Shown here: positions 8,738 to 18,893 of the stretch, in pieces
Position numbering within the stretch: position 1 is the first letter of the stretch
Layout: each line of letters begins with the position of its first letter
DNA from: DYJE01 sp041660385
Lineage (GTDB): Bacteria; Desulfobacterota; Desulfobacteria; Desulfobacterales; Desulfolunaceae
Assembly (NCBI GenBank): GCA_041660385.1
Contig: JBAZWJ010000023.1
Span: 1-64,000, forward strand
Reading direction: 5' to 3'
Length of the DNA stretch: 64,000 nucleotides
Program-made: the position numbers and the translations under genes
The notes under the pieces: model-generated
Seen by the model: only the letters and a program-made list of their open reading frames with translations
Databases searched by the model: none
What the model was told of the DNA's origin: nothing

Positions 8738-11700
8738 TCAACTTATTTTGCGATTTCGATGCAACCGTTGGGCAAAGCTGTTCACCCGTCGCTCATCAAG
8801 GGGTTCGCCGTCGTCATAGAAAAAATAATAGGGAATGTCTTTTCTGTGCCGCAGCAGGCTTTCCTCGACCAGGCTGTTATCGCAGCCCCAGCAACTGGTC
8901 ATCAGAACTCCGTCCGGCTGGAGTTTGTCCCAGTAATGAAACACGCTTCCCACAGCATAACCCGACCCGCCCACGGTTTCAGGATCAATGATCTGACGTG
9001 ATCGTTCCAGAACAGCTGGCATATCCGGCATGGGCAGCCAGCTATGAAATTTCCGTGTCATGCGGTAAAGACTTTGCCTGATCAGGTCCATCACCAGAAC
9101 ATAAACCCGTTGTTGTTTAGGATTGGCACCTCTTCCGAAAATCAGTTCAGGATGGACACGGGTTGAAAAATCGATAAAATCCGCTCCGGGTTCCACAATC
9201 AACCGAACCTTCTTTTCGCCGAGGAATTTATAAATACCCGCATTGGCCACGTCGTTGCCTTTGGTCATCATGTCACCGGACACAAACACCACGGGGCATG
9301 ACTCGTTTGTCGCAGATAACCGGGCTATTTTCAGAAATTCAGCTGACGCTTCAGATACGATTCGTTTAAGCTGTTTCCAGTGGGTTCGTTTCAGCATTGC
9401 CCCTTTGAATCCCGGAACATCCGACGGTTGCTCGATCAGATCAACGATCCGGTCACTGTAGATTTTATAAAGTTCTCTGGCCTGTCCCGGACGCTGTTCG
9501 TCCACCAGGTGATAAATGTAAAGCTGGCGGATAATGTCAAGGGCGGTGAGCCCGGACATCACACGGGCCGCCATGCCCGGTCCGCCTGCGATTTTCAGAG
9601 AAGCAACACTCACAAGGTCGTCCAGCCCCATGCGTTCAATGGACATTCTGTCCTTGATGCCAAACATGCCGCCCCGGCACATCCTCCCTGAAATCTGGAG
9701 CAGACGTGTTTCCTTTCCGGCGTGATCATGGGTTTCCAGATATTCTCTGAACGCACCCCAAACGCACTGGTATGACAGACATTCCTTGCCAGTACAGTCG
9801 GCTTTTCCCAGAGCCATATTGTCCTTTGTTACTGGAGGGGCACACACTGCATTATAGCCGTATGATCGATAGACAGCTGCAAACAGTTCTCCCAGATACT
9901 CAATACTGCTCAGAAATACGTAACTGACGTTCTTGTCCAGATATCTTACTTTCTGTCCGCCGGTTGCAATATGATTTCTGATTTTTGATGTTTCGGGAAC
10001 AGCCTTTTTAACGTCTTCCTTCATGAACTGGTTCACGGAATTCAGAAACGACTGGATACGTGTGACAAATCCGGCTGTTCCCCCGTGACCATCGCTTTCA
10101 AGAATGGTATGGGGATATCCGACAAGTAGGGACTGAAAAATCTGTTCAGTGAATGACGCCGGACCACAACCAAAAGAGGAGATCATCAGCGGAAATGCTT
10201 CACGTGTTTTCATGGCCGATTCAGCAGCCCTGAGGTAGCGGTTGGCATCTCCCCAGTAGATTTTGTTCATTGAAGAAACATCGGATGCAATAGGATAACA
10301 ATCCATGGGAATGGCCATGGATCCGTTTCGTCTCAGAAGATCGGGGATATCGGAATGGGCTGCCGGGTCATGAATCACATGGAGCGAACCGCACACAACC
10401 ACGGCAGGAATCTCAAGGGCTTTTGCGTATTTTAATGCACGCGCACCTATTTCACCCAGTTTCCGTTCAACCTTTTCCTGAGCCGCTGCTGCTTTTTCAA
10501 GAGCTTCGGAAAGCTTTGAAGGATCAGCTGACAATGCCTTGATCAATGAGGCAAAAGCCTTTTCAATCTTTGAGCCTTTCAGTCCTTTTTGCAGATAAAG
10601 CCTGGGCCTTAACACCGCCACATCTTTTCCCCGTGATTTGAACGATTGCTCGATGATTTCAGGCATGGCCTGCTCTGTGACACAGGCCATGCCGCCCACG
10701 CCGTCGCGGTCCGGGAAGTCCATGATTTTGGGAAAAAATAGAAAGGGAATGTCCGTGTCGCACAGGGAATGGGCAATTTTTACAGGACCACAGGAATCGA
10801 AGCTGTTGCAGAGGAATTCCCCTTTGGCAAGGGAATCTTTGGCGGATTTCAGCAAAGTCACCGAATATCCCAGTTCGCTTACCAGGGTTGAAAGATAGGG
10901 AATGAAACTGCCCACAGCTCCGGTTACAGGAATGGCGACTTTTTTCATGCCCGGTTCGTCTGTCGCAAAAGCATTCATGAGTTCCGCCCTTTCCCGGAAC
11001 GGGTCAGGTGCATCTTTGGGAAGTTTGATGCGTCCGTGCGATCCCACTTCGTATTTGGGGCAGGCTCCGCCGGACATGGCGATTTTTGTCACGCCATCAA
11101 AAGAGATGGTGGTCCGTTCAATGGGGCAGAGTGTTTTGCATTCGGAATCCTTGCAGACAAATTCATCACGGCCAACAAGAGATGCCTGAAGCATCAAGCC
11201 AAGATCAAGAGCTTCCGTATTTTTCAGGTTTTCCGCTCCCAGATCACGGAGTGCCATCAGTCCGATTCCCCAGGCTCCCATGGCTCCAGGGTCAGGCGGA
11301 ACCACAATGGTCCGGCCCGTAACAGAAGCAAGGGTCCATGCAAGAGACGGATTGGATGCGGGTTTTCCCTGAAAGAACAGGGTTTTCCCAAGGCTTCTCT
11401 GGCCCATGACCCGGTTCAGGTAGTTCTGAATCACCGAATACTGAAAACCCGCGAAAACATCTGAAAGCTCGAACCCTTCTTTCAGGGCTTCGGCTCCTGA
11501 TTCGGCAATGAACACCGTGCACATCTGGCCCAGATCAGGCGGACGTTTCGCTGACATGGCCATGGAAATAAAGTCTCCTATTTCCGTCACATCGTAGACC
11601 ATGGCCTGTTCTTCAAGAAACGAGCCTGTTCCGGCGCTGCACGCTTTGTTCATATCACTTTCGATGATTCTGCCGCCGCTGATCCTGATGTACTTCGCAT

Positions 11701-13003
11701 CCTGGCCACCGATTTCTATAACCGAAAGATCTTCTCCGCCTGCCGGATCGCAGTGAACAGCCGCCGTGGCATGGGCCACGATCTCGTTTTCAACGAACAC
11801 GTTATTCATTCCCGGAAAAACAACACGGGCAAGAACAGCCGCAGCTTCCCTGCCCGATCCGGTAAGGCAGATAGCTTTAACATCCGGCTTTCCTTTTTCA
11901 AGAATGGCCATGACAAGCCTTCGTGCCGCGTCCACGGGATTTCCCCGGGTGGTATCGTAAACGCTCAAGAGCGGAATACCGGTATCAAGATCGGTCAACA
12001 TGGCTTTGGCCCCGGTGGACCCCAGATCCAGGCCAAGAACTGAAGGTTTGGTATTCCAATCAGATGATGCCGCATGATCCAGCATAATCGTGACCTTATC
12101 CTGATGAACCACAGCTGGTTCAAAAATCCTGAATTTCTTTCCCCCTTGACGAATCAGTGATGCCGGATTTTCAGGAAGAGTCATAGACAAGCCGGATTCG
12201 GCCCGCTCCACAGCAACCTGAACAGCGCCACGCGCATCAAAACCCATGGCATCGTCCGGGATGAGGACATCCTCCCCCAAAGCGTCCCTGAAAGCCTGGA
12301 CAAACATACCGATCCGTGTGCAACCGCCGATCAGATAAACAGGCCCATCCGATCTGTTTTTTGAAAGCAGACTCAGCGCATTTCCGGCGATGGATCTGAA
12401 ATAGCCGTTGAGGAGATCCGGCACAGCTTTTCCCTGATTGGCATAATGGGTCATTTCACTTTTTGCAAAAACCGAACATCGTGCTGTGATGGGGATGGAA
12501 CCAGTGGCTGATTGTGCTATTTCATCAGCCTTTTCAAGTTCCAGGCCAAATCGTTTGACGATCTTCTGGATGTTTTCTCCGGTGCCTGACGAACATTTAT
12601 CGTTTTCGCTGAACCTGTAAATCACATTCGATTTATGGCCATGTTTTTTACTATCCACACGGCTTCGGGCAAGCACGCTGTATCCCCTTGCCCCAAGACT
12701 CACCAGATTCATGGAGTCAGGATATGATGAATTCGCATCAAGAAGGGCTTCTCTGCACGTATCTTCGGGCAGAACAAGAATCGGCTCGTTCAACTGTTCC
12801 GCGTAAAGCCCTGTGGCTGCAAGCACCCGGCATTCCGCCACCTTCTTTTCCTTGTACCAGGCCTGGAACAACTCGAACACCCGGCCTTCATGGCAAATGA
12901 CATTCATGTCTTCAACGGAAATCTCTCCCTTGTCCGACACATTGGCCACAGCGAACTTCGCCCAGACTTTGCCCAGGTCACAGGCTGCGATACGATAGGT
13001 CAT
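8738..13003 (-). CDS. Giant acyl-CoA dehydratase activase (BadF/BcrA/HgdC ATPase with DUF2229)
   Basis: A 1421-residue fusion with two ASKHA ATPase modules (about residues 1-275 and 320-600) followed by DUF2229 and a 2-hydroxyacyl-CoA-dehydratase-like C-terminal region. The second ATPase module has the phosphate loop GLDLGSTGAKAMLTD, and the cluster cysteines lie in NKACSAGTGSF and GQMCTVFIAES, as in HgdC, where one [4Fe-4S] is shared by a dimer. The first module is degenerate at its phosphate loop (CDLGKVWAKFAV). Short homologues use ATP to inject a low-potential electron into 2-hydroxyacyl-CoA dehydratases or benzoyl-CoA reductases; the role of these long fusions is not settled. No classical dehydratase subunit lies alongside. 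The ribosome site AAGGAGA supports the start. Divergent from an AraC-type regulator. Confidence 0.9.
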   Translation of the reverse strand: MTYRIAACDLGKVWAKFAVANVSDKGEISVEDMNVICHEGRVFELFQAWYKEKKVAECRVLAATGLYAEQLNEPILVLPEDTCREALLDANSSYPDSMNLVSLGARGYSVLARSRVDSKKHGHKSNVIYRFSENDKCSSGTGENIQKIVKRFGLELEKADEIAQSATGSIPITARCSVFAKSEMTHYANQGKAVPDLLNGYFRSIAGNALSLLSKNRSDGPVYLIGGCTRIGMFVQAFRDALGEDVLIPDDAMGFDARGAVQVAVERAESGLSMTLPENPASLIRQGGKKFRIFEPAVVHQDKVTIMLDHAASSDWNTKPSVLGLDLGSTGAKAMLTDLDTGIPLLSVYDTTRGNPVDAARRLVMAILEKGKPDVKAICLTGSGREAAAVLARVVFPGMNNVFVENEIVAHATAAVHCDPAGGEDLSVIEIGGQDAKYIRISGGRIIESDMNKACSAGTGSFLEEQAMVYDVTEIGDFISMAMSAKRPPDLGQMCTVFIAESGAEALKEGFELSDVFAGFQYSVIQNYLNRVMGQRSLGKTLFFQGKPASNPSLAWTLASVTGRTIVVPPDPGAMGAWGIGLMALRDLGAENLKNTEALDLGLMLQASLVGRDEFVCKDSECKTLCPIERTTISFDGVTKIAMSGGACPKYEVGSHGRIKLPKDAPDPFRERAELMNAFATDEPGMKKVAIPVTGAVGSFIPYLSTLVSELGYSVTLLKSAKDSLAKGEFLCNSFDSCGPVKIAHSLCDTDIPFLFFPKIMDFPDRDGVGGMACVTEQAMPEIIEQSFKSRGKDVAVLRPRLYLQKGLKGSKIEKAFASLIKALSADPSKLSEALEKAAAAQEKVERKLGEIGARALKYAKALEIPAVVVCGSLHVIHDPAAHSDIPDLLRRNGSMAIPMDCYPIASDVSSMNKIYWGDANRYLRAAESAMKTREAFPLMISSFGCGPASFTEQIFQSLLVGYPHTILESDGHGGTAGFVTRIQSFLNSVNQFMKEDVKKAVPETSKIRNHIATGGQKVRYLDKNVSYVFLSSIEYLGELFAAVYRSYGYNAVCAPPVTKDNMALGKADCTGKECLSYQCVWGAFREYLETHDHAGKETRLLQISGRMCRGGMFGIKDRMSIERMGLDDLVSVASLKIAGGPGMAARVMSGLTALDIIRQLYIYHLVDEQRPGQARELYKIYSDRIVDLIEQPSDVPGFKGAMLKRTHWKQLKRIVSEASAEFLKIARLSATNESCPVVFVSGDMMTKGNDVANAGIYKFLGEKKVRLIVEPGADFIDFSTRVHPELIFGRGANPKQQRVYVLVMDLIRQSLYRMTRKFHSWLPMPDMPAVLERSRQIIDPETVGGSGYAVGSVFHYWDKLQPDGVLMTSCWGCDNSLVEESLLRHRKDIPYYFFYDDGEPLDERRVNSFAQRLHRNRKIS

Positions 13004-13049
13004 TGGGTTCTCCTTATGCTTTACAGTTGTTTAACTTTATAGGCTATTT

Positions 13050-13077
13050 TAGGTCGGGTTGAGGACGACACCCGACA
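13050..13077. repeat. Short dispersed repeat (TAGGTCGGGT type)
   Basis: TAGGTCGGGTTGAGGACGAC followed by ACCCGACA forms an imperfect hairpin between the divergent activase and AraC genes. Almost the same sequence recurs inside the nested repeat at about 41113-41142, so it belongs to a dispersed extragenic family. Confidence 0.55.
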
Positions 13078-13195
13078 ACTGGCCAAATCGTTCAATGTTC
13101 ATCTTTTTTACCCTATCCTTACACCATTGACATCTAAAAACGAAACAGGCATATATGACTTATTTCATGCCAAATATGACATCGGAGGTTTTATC

Positions 13196-14191
13196 ATGGT
13201 TCATCTTACCTTTCTTCTCGATAAGGGCTGTCTGTCATCTGCGATCTGTGGTTCGGTTGATGCGTTTTCCATCGCCAATATGATGTGGCAGTTCATGGGA
13301 AGGGATCAAGGTTCCCCCCTTTTTAAAACCACCATGACATCCATTGACGGCAAACCCGTAGTCACCAACGGCGGCATCGCCCTACAGCCGGATTGTTCCA
13401 TTGCAGATCAAAAAGATCTGGATATCATTGTCATTCCGGCCTTCTTTCCACCTTTTGACCTTGAAAGCGACCGGATCGAAACTCTCTGCAACTGGCTTAG
13501 AGAACAACACGCCCAAGGTGTATCCATTGCGTCCACATGCACCGGGACCTTTCTTCTGGCAAAGTCAGGGCTTTTGAACGGAAAAATCGCCACCACCAAC
13601 TGGCAGTTCGCTTCCATGTTCAAGCGGATGTTTTCTAAGGTAAACTTACGGGTGGACCGGATTCTGACGGAAGACAACGGAATTTACTGCACGGGAGCTG
13701 CAACCGCCTTTATGGATCTCTGCCTACATCTCATCGAAAAATTCGGTTCGGAAGAGCTGGCACGACTCTGTTCCAAATCCCTTCTCATCGACCCCGATCG
13801 TCAGAGCCAGAGTCCCTACATAGTTTATGATTTCTGGAAAAGCCATACAGACCAGGCCATACTTAAATCCCAGAACTGGATGGAGGCCCATTATGCCGTT
13901 CAGGTAACCATAGATCAGATTGCTGATTCTGCCGGAATAAGTCCACGACACTTTATCCGCCGATTCAAAAAAGCCACAGGTGAACCGCCCATTGCCTATC
14001 TCCAGCTTTTACGGATCGAAAACGCCAAACGGATGCTGGAAATTTCCAAAGATTCAGTGAACGAAATAACCTGGCAGGTAGGATACGAAGATATCAACTC
14101 GTTCCGTCGACTTTTCAGAAAACATACAGGGCTATCACCCAAGGAATATCGGAATAAGTTTTCACTTCAGCCCCAGAGTAGAATTCGCTGA
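13196..14191 (+). CDS. AraC-family regulator with DJ-1/PfpI-like (GlxA-type) sensor domain
   Basis: Transcription regulator of the GlxA/FtrA group, 331 residues from the ATG at 13196, which has GGAGG eight bases upstream. Residues 1-190 form a class I glutamine-amidotransferase-like fold with the nucleophile-elbow cysteine in SIASTCTGTFLLAKSGLLNG; the C-terminal hundred residues are two AraC helix-turn-helices (IADSAGISPRHFIRRFKKAT, then NEITWQVGYEDINSFRRLFR). Divergent from the activase gene about 190 bases away and therefore a candidate regulator of it. Ligand unknown. Confidence 0.92.
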   Translation: MVHLTFLLDKGCLSSAICGSVDAFSIANMMWQFMGRDQGSPLFKTTMTSIDGKPVVTNGGIALQPDCSIADQKDLDIIVIPAFFPPFDLESDRIETLCNWLREQHAQGVSIASTCTGTFLLAKSGLLNGKIATTNWQFASMFKRMFSKVNLRVDRILTEDNGIYCTGAATAFMDLCLHLIEKFGSEELARLCSKSLLIDPDRQSQSPYIVYDFWKSHTDQAILKSQNWMEAHYAVQVTIDQIADSAGISPRHFIRRFKKATGEPPIAYLQLLRIENAKRMLEISKDSVNEITWQVGYEDINSFRRLFRKHTGLSPKEYRNKFSLQPQSRIR

Positions 14192-14338
14192 AATGGGCTG
14201 TAATAAATATGCCACCCTTCGACTTTTTTACGAGTTCATCAAACATGATCATATGACTTGTTTACACAGGTAATAATTTCCTTTAAAATAGTAAATAGGT
14301 AATAACTCCATCGCTCTTCATGCTTAAGGAATATATCC

Positions 14339-17300
14339 ATGAACGCCAATGATTCGACACACCTGGACGTAAGAAAAAAACGTCGCATGAAGCCTGTTGC
14401 ATTGGTTCTGGCCATTCTCTTTTCCGGTGTGGCCCTGACATGGTGGACGATTGAACTCACTGACCGGAAAATCCGAACAGATCTTATCCAGCAAGCCCAG
14501 ATGGAATCTCAAGCTGTAAACATTGACCATATAAAATCACTGACCGGAACAGACTCTGATCTCAAAAACACAAGCTACCAAAGGTTGAAAGCACAGTTGT
14601 CCACTGTCAAACACATCAACAAAAAATGCCGGTTTGTTTATCTTCTTGGCAGAAAATCCAATGGCGACGTCTTTTTCTATCTGGATAGTGAACCTGATAA
14701 TTCCAAAGACTACTCTCCTCCAGGTCAGATCTATAACGAAGCCCCGAAAGAAATACGCCGTGTTTTTGGAACCCGAACCCCTTCAACCATCGGCCCCTAT
14801 ACTGACCGATGGGGCAGATGGATCACTGCGTTTGTTCCTATCCATGATCCTAAGACAGCGCTGCATAGTTTTGCTGCACCGGATGATGCAAAGAACATGG
14901 TAGGCAAGGCCATCGATTACTACATAGAAAAGGGTCGAAAGGCTTTTCTTAGTGAAATTAACAATCCTAATGGTTCTTTCCACAAAGGTGATCTTTACGC
15001 ATTTGTTTATGATAGCAACATGACCATGCTGGCCCATCCAGTTAAACCGGAACTTGTGGGTCAAAACCTTCTCAATAAAAAGGACTGGGCCGGAGGAAAA
15101 TTTTTCCGAAAAGAAATCCGTGATGTTGTTATGGCTAAAGGCAGCGGATGGGTGGATTATGAATACGATAACCCTTCTAATGGACAGAAAGAACCCAAAA
15201 CCACCTATGCGAAAGAAGTTGATGGAATGATCGTCTGTTCGGGGGTTTACAAGGGCTCGGGAGCTATTGTTTCCGTTTATGGAATGGATATCGATTCGAA
15301 TGAATGGTTAAAAATGTTGTTGCTGGCCGCCATTCCTCCGGTCTCATTGACACTGGGCCTTCTTTTTATCAGCATGACGTGTATGGTTTTAATGTCGCGG
15401 CGATCGCAAAAGACAGGAGAAAGACCGCGATGGATGCAGCATATAGAACCCGGGGCTGCACTTGCAGCTGGTGTGTTTCTGACATCCATAACAGCATGGA
15501 TTCTCTATGAGAACGGCCGTCATGACCGCAACAGAGTTTTCATCCAACTGGCGGCCAGCCGAACCCAGCGGATTACAGAAACACTTCATAACCTTCGCGA
15601 GATCGAACTGAAAGGGATGGCCCATTTTTACGAAAGCAGCGAATATGTCTCAAGGGATGAGTTTGACCGGTTCAGCAAATATCTGATCCAGAATCCAGTG
15701 ATCAAGTCATGGGCATGGGTTCCTGTTGTTGCGTTCGATGACAGAGAGGATTTTGAAAATAATGTTCGAAATGAAGGTTTGAAAGAATTTGAAATCTGGC
15801 AAAAGGACGTTCATGACCAGAGGATGCCTTTGGCCAGTCGTAAGAAGTACTATCCAATTCTACATATATCTCCTTATGATGCTAATAAAAAAAATGTTGG
15901 ATTTGATATCGCCTCTAAGCCCGAATACAGAGTTGTTATTGAAAATGTGGAACAATCTGAACTTGCATCATCCACGGCCCCCATAATAATGACCCCGGAA
16001 TCAGGTGGCAGCAAAGGAATCATGATATGCCACCCTGTTTTCGATAATAATGATAAAAAAAGCCTGAAAGGATTTGTCATAGCTGTTCTGAAAACCAGCG
16101 CCCTTTTGTGGAGTGCTGCCCCTGACAACTCAGTACTCATGAATCTTTCGTTTATTCACAAAGATTCATCGCCTGAACTAATCGAATCGTCATGGGACAA
16201 ATCAAACTCGCCTTCTGTGGATCTTTCAGTCGTATTTCCTGTGTTCGCATTTGGAAGAGTCTATGTAATCACAGCCCATGCCGGGCCTGATTTTATTGGA
16301 ATTTATCCTGTTTGGCAGGGAATGGTAACTTTATTGGTCGGCCTGATTCTGTCTATCACGATTGCAACTGTCATCAGCCTGATTCTCCGACGACGTGAAG
16401 AACTGGAGCGCTTAATCGTTGAAAGAACGGTAGCTCTTCGAGAAAGCGAAACCATGCATCGTCTTCTTCTTGCAAATATTCCGGTGGGAATCCTCATCGT
16501 TGACCCGATGACGAGAATCATAGAACAAGTGAACGAGCACATGACTATCCTTTACGGTACAACAACAGACCATCTGCTGGGACAAAGATGCCACGCGCTT
16601 CTTTGTCCGGCAAATGAAAGGGAATGCCCTGTGTGTGACCTGGGTATAACCGTTGAAAACTCTGAAAAAGAAATGCTTCGATTCGACGGCAGCTGCCTTC
16701 AAGTTTTAAAAACAGTGAAGCGTATAAAACTTCGTGGTCAGGAAAAACTTCTGGAATGTATTCTGGATATTTCTGAGCGAAAAAAAGCCGAGTCTGACCT
16801 CCAGGAAACAAACCGTTATCTCGAAGAAGCGATCTCCCGGGCAAACAAGATGGCTTTAAGAGCTGAAATGGCAAGCATAGCCAAAGGCGAATTTCTTGCC
16901 AATATGAGTCATGAAATTCGCACTCCGATGAATGGTGTTATAGGAATGACCAGACTTCTTCTTGATACAACTCTCGACGACGAGCAGAGAAACTTCGCTG
17001 AAACGGTTCGCAGCAGTGCCGAATCTCTTCTCGCCCTCTTGAACGATATTCTGGACTTTTCCAAAATCGAGGCTGGAAAACTTGAAATGGAAATCCTCGA
17101 TTTTGACTTGAGAAAATTTCTCGAAGATTTTTCCTTTATGATGGGTATACGCGCTCTTGAAAAAGGCGTGGAATTCATCTGTGCTGCTGAGCCAGACGTA
17201 CCGGTCTATCTTGAGGGTGATCCCGGACGTTTACGTCAGATCCTGATTAATCTGGCAGGAAATGCTTTGAAATTTACGGAACAGGGTGACGTGGCCGTCA

Positions 17301-18847
17301 AAGTCCAATGCTTGTCCGAAACGGCTGTAAACGCAGTTATCCGCTTTTCAGTTAAAGACACCGGTATCGGCATAGCAGCGGAAAGACAGGACCAACTTTT
17401 TAATAAATTTACACAGGCTGATGCTTCGACCACCCGAAAATACGGTGGAACAGGTCTTGGACTGGCCATTTCAAAAGAACTGGTTAAAATGATGGGAGGC
17501 GATATCGGCGTAATCAGCAATACCGGTCATGGCTCCGAATTCTGGTTCACAGCCAGTTTCACAAAACAGCGAAAGAAAATGACCCAGGATGACCCAAAGC
17601 TTAAAACCATTTGCGGAGCACACATCCTTATCGTTGACGACAATGCGACAAGCAGGAATGCTCTTATGGCTCAGTGTAAAGCCTGGGGAATGGAAACCGA
17701 AGAATCCCCGGACGGACCTATAGCCCTTCAAACGATATACCGTGCACGGGATGACGGTAATCCCATTAAAATTATTCTTGTTGATCTTCACATGCCGGGA
17801 ATGGACGGCCTGACCCTTTCGAGAGCCGTCAGCATTGATGAAACTGTGAACGATATCTATCTAATTCTGATGATATCCATGGGAAAACGTATGGATGCCA
17901 TGAGGCTTGATGAAACAGGAATAGCCGCCTGTATCACGAAACCTGTAAGGCCTTCGGAATTGCTGAACTGTCTTGACTCTCTGATCTCAGGTGTGGAGTT
18001 TCAACAGCATTCTCCTCCGGAAATTGATCCACACACAGTTCAACACTTGAGAAATAATCATACACGCGTTCTTGTGGCAGAAGACAATATTACAAACCAG
18101 AAGGTGGCACTTGGAGTTTTGAGCAAGTTAGGGATCAGAACAGACGCCGTGAATAATGGTGTCGAAGCCCTCAATGCATTAGAACTGATCGCTTATGATC
18201 TGGTGCTTATGGATATTCAAATGCCAGAAATGGACGGATTAAAAGCAACCCGTATCATTCGTGATCTTAATTCAACCGTTCTGAACCACGATCTTCCCAT
18301 CATCGCTATGACAGCAAGTGCCATGAAAGGCGATCGTTTGCGCTGTATGGAAGCGGGAATGAACGACTTTGTCACAAAACCCATAGATCACGACGCTCTT
18401 GCTGATATACTGAAAAAGTGGCTTCCGAAAGAAATCCTAAATATTACTGAAAAAAACTGGATTTCCTATGAAACAACGGATAACGGAAATCAAAAAAAGA
18501 AAGAGCCATTAATTTTCGATCCGTCAGACTTGATGTACCGGATGATGAATGACAAGGGGTTGGTAAAAATAATCATTGATTCATTTCTGGATAACACATT
18601 GAACGAAATCGACGCATTGAAGGCTTATCTGGACTCTAACGACAACGAAGGATCATTTCGTCAGTCCCACATGATCAAAGGATCTGCTGCAAACATAAGT
18701 GGAAAAGCATTGAGCAGCGTGGCAAAAACAATGGAAAAACTTTGCAAAAAAGGCGAACTGGATCAGGCCAAAGAGTATTTGACTCAACTGTATGATCAAT
18801 TCAAACTACTGAAAGACGCCCTAACGGCGTATACTTCTATTTTATAA
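14339..18847 (+). CDS. Hybrid sensor histidine kinase, Cache-CHASE-PAS-HisKA-HATPase-REC-REC-HPt
   Basis: 1502-residue membrane phosphorelay kinase. TM at about 20-38; sensor region 45-325; TM 325-350; TM 371-391; CHASE-like sensor 410-600; TM 662-684; PAS 705-812 with a cysteine cluster (C751, C756, C763, C766); coiled coil; HisKA with phospho-His858 in SHEIRTPMN; HATPase_c with N, G1 and G2 boxes (NLAGNALKF, DTGIGI, GGTGLGLAI); REC1 with Asp1149; REC2 with Asp1292; HPt with His1444 (SHMIKGSAANI). REC1 is less canonical (MISMG replaces the usual switch Ser/Thr segment) while REC2 is typical. The first sensor appears to have a separate Cache domain inserted near residues 173-307. No response regulator gene is adjacent, so its output partner is elsewhere. 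Confidence 0.93.
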   Translation: MNANDSTHLDVRKKRRMKPVALVLAILFSGVALTWWTIELTDRKIRTDLIQQAQMESQAVNIDHIKSLTGTDSDLKNTSYQRLKAQLSTVKHINKKCRFVYLLGRKSNGDVFFYLDSEPDNSKDYSPPGQIYNEAPKEIRRVFGTRTPSTIGPYTDRWGRWITAFVPIHDPKTALHSFAAPDDAKNMVGKAIDYYIEKGRKAFLSEINNPNGSFHKGDLYAFVYDSNMTMLAHPVKPELVGQNLLNKKDWAGGKFFRKEIRDVVMAKGSGWVDYEYDNPSNGQKEPKTTYAKEVDGMIVCSGVYKGSGAIVSVYGMDIDSNEWLKMLLLAAIPPVSLTLGLLFISMTCMVLMSRRSQKTGERPRWMQHIEPGAALAAGVFLTSITAWILYENGRHDRNRVFIQLAASRTQRITETLHNLREIELKGMAHFYESSEYVSRDEFDRFSKYLIQNPVIKSWAWVPVVAFDDREDFENNVRNEGLKEFEIWQKDVHDQRMPLASRKKYYPILHISPYDANKKNVGFDIASKPEYRVVIENVEQSELASSTAPIIMTPESGGSKGIMICHPVFDNNDKKSLKGFVIAVLKTSALLWSAAPDNSVLMNLSFIHKDSSPELIESSWDKSNSPSVDLSVVFPVFAFGRVYVITAHAGPDFIGIYPVWQGMVTLLVGLILSITIATVISLILRRREELERLIVERTVALRESETMHRLLLANIPVGILIVDPMTRIIEQVNEHMTILYGTTTDHLLGQRCHALLCPANERECPVCDLGITVENSEKEMLRFDGSCLQVLKTVKRIKLRGQEKLLECILDISERKKAESDLQETNRYLEEAISRANKMALRAEMASIAKGEFLANMSHEIRTPMNGVIGMTRLLLDTTLDDEQRNFAETVRSSAESLLALLNDILDFSKIEAGKLEMEILDFDLRKFLEDFSFMMGIRALEKGVEFICAAEPDVPVYLEGDPGRLRQILINLAGNALKFTEQGDVAVKVQCLSETAVNAVIRFSVKDTGIGIAAERQDQLFNKFTQADASTTRKYGGTGLGLAISKELVKMMGGDIGVISNTGHGSEFWFTASFTKQRKKMTQDDPKLKTICGAHILIVDDNATSRNALMAQCKAWGMETEESPDGPIALQTIYRARDDGNPIKIILVDLHMPGMDGLTLSRAVSIDETVNDIYLILMISMGKRMDAMRLDETGIAACITKPVRPSELLNCLDSLISGVEFQQHSPPEIDPHTVQHLRNNHTRVLVAEDNITNQKVALGVLSKLGIRTDAVNNGVEALNALELIAYDLVLMDIQMPEMDGLKATRIIRDLNSTVLNHDLPIIAMTASAMKGDRLRCMEAGMNDFVTKPIDHDALADILKKWLPKEILNITEKNWISYETTDNGNQKKKEPLIFDPSDLMYRMMNDKGLVKIIIDSFLDNTLNEIDALKAYLDSNDNEGSFRQSHMIKGSAANISGKALSSVAKTMEKLCKKGELDQAKEYLTQLYDQFKLLKDALTAYTSIL

Positions 18848-18860
18848 TAAATAGCAGTAA

Positions 18861-18879
18861 GGGCGGGCCAAACCCGCCC
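18861..18879. terminator. Hairpin between convergent kinase and thioesterase genes
   Basis: GGGCGGG-CCAAA-CCCGCCC is a perfect 7-bp G+C stem, 14 bases after the kinase stop and before the convergent thioesterase stop. It lacks a long T run, but its position suits a bidirectional terminator. It also resembles the core of the GGCGGGTTTGGAACCCGCC repeats found elsewhere in the window. Confidence 0.6.
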
Positions 18880-18893
18880 TGAACAGCTGGCAA

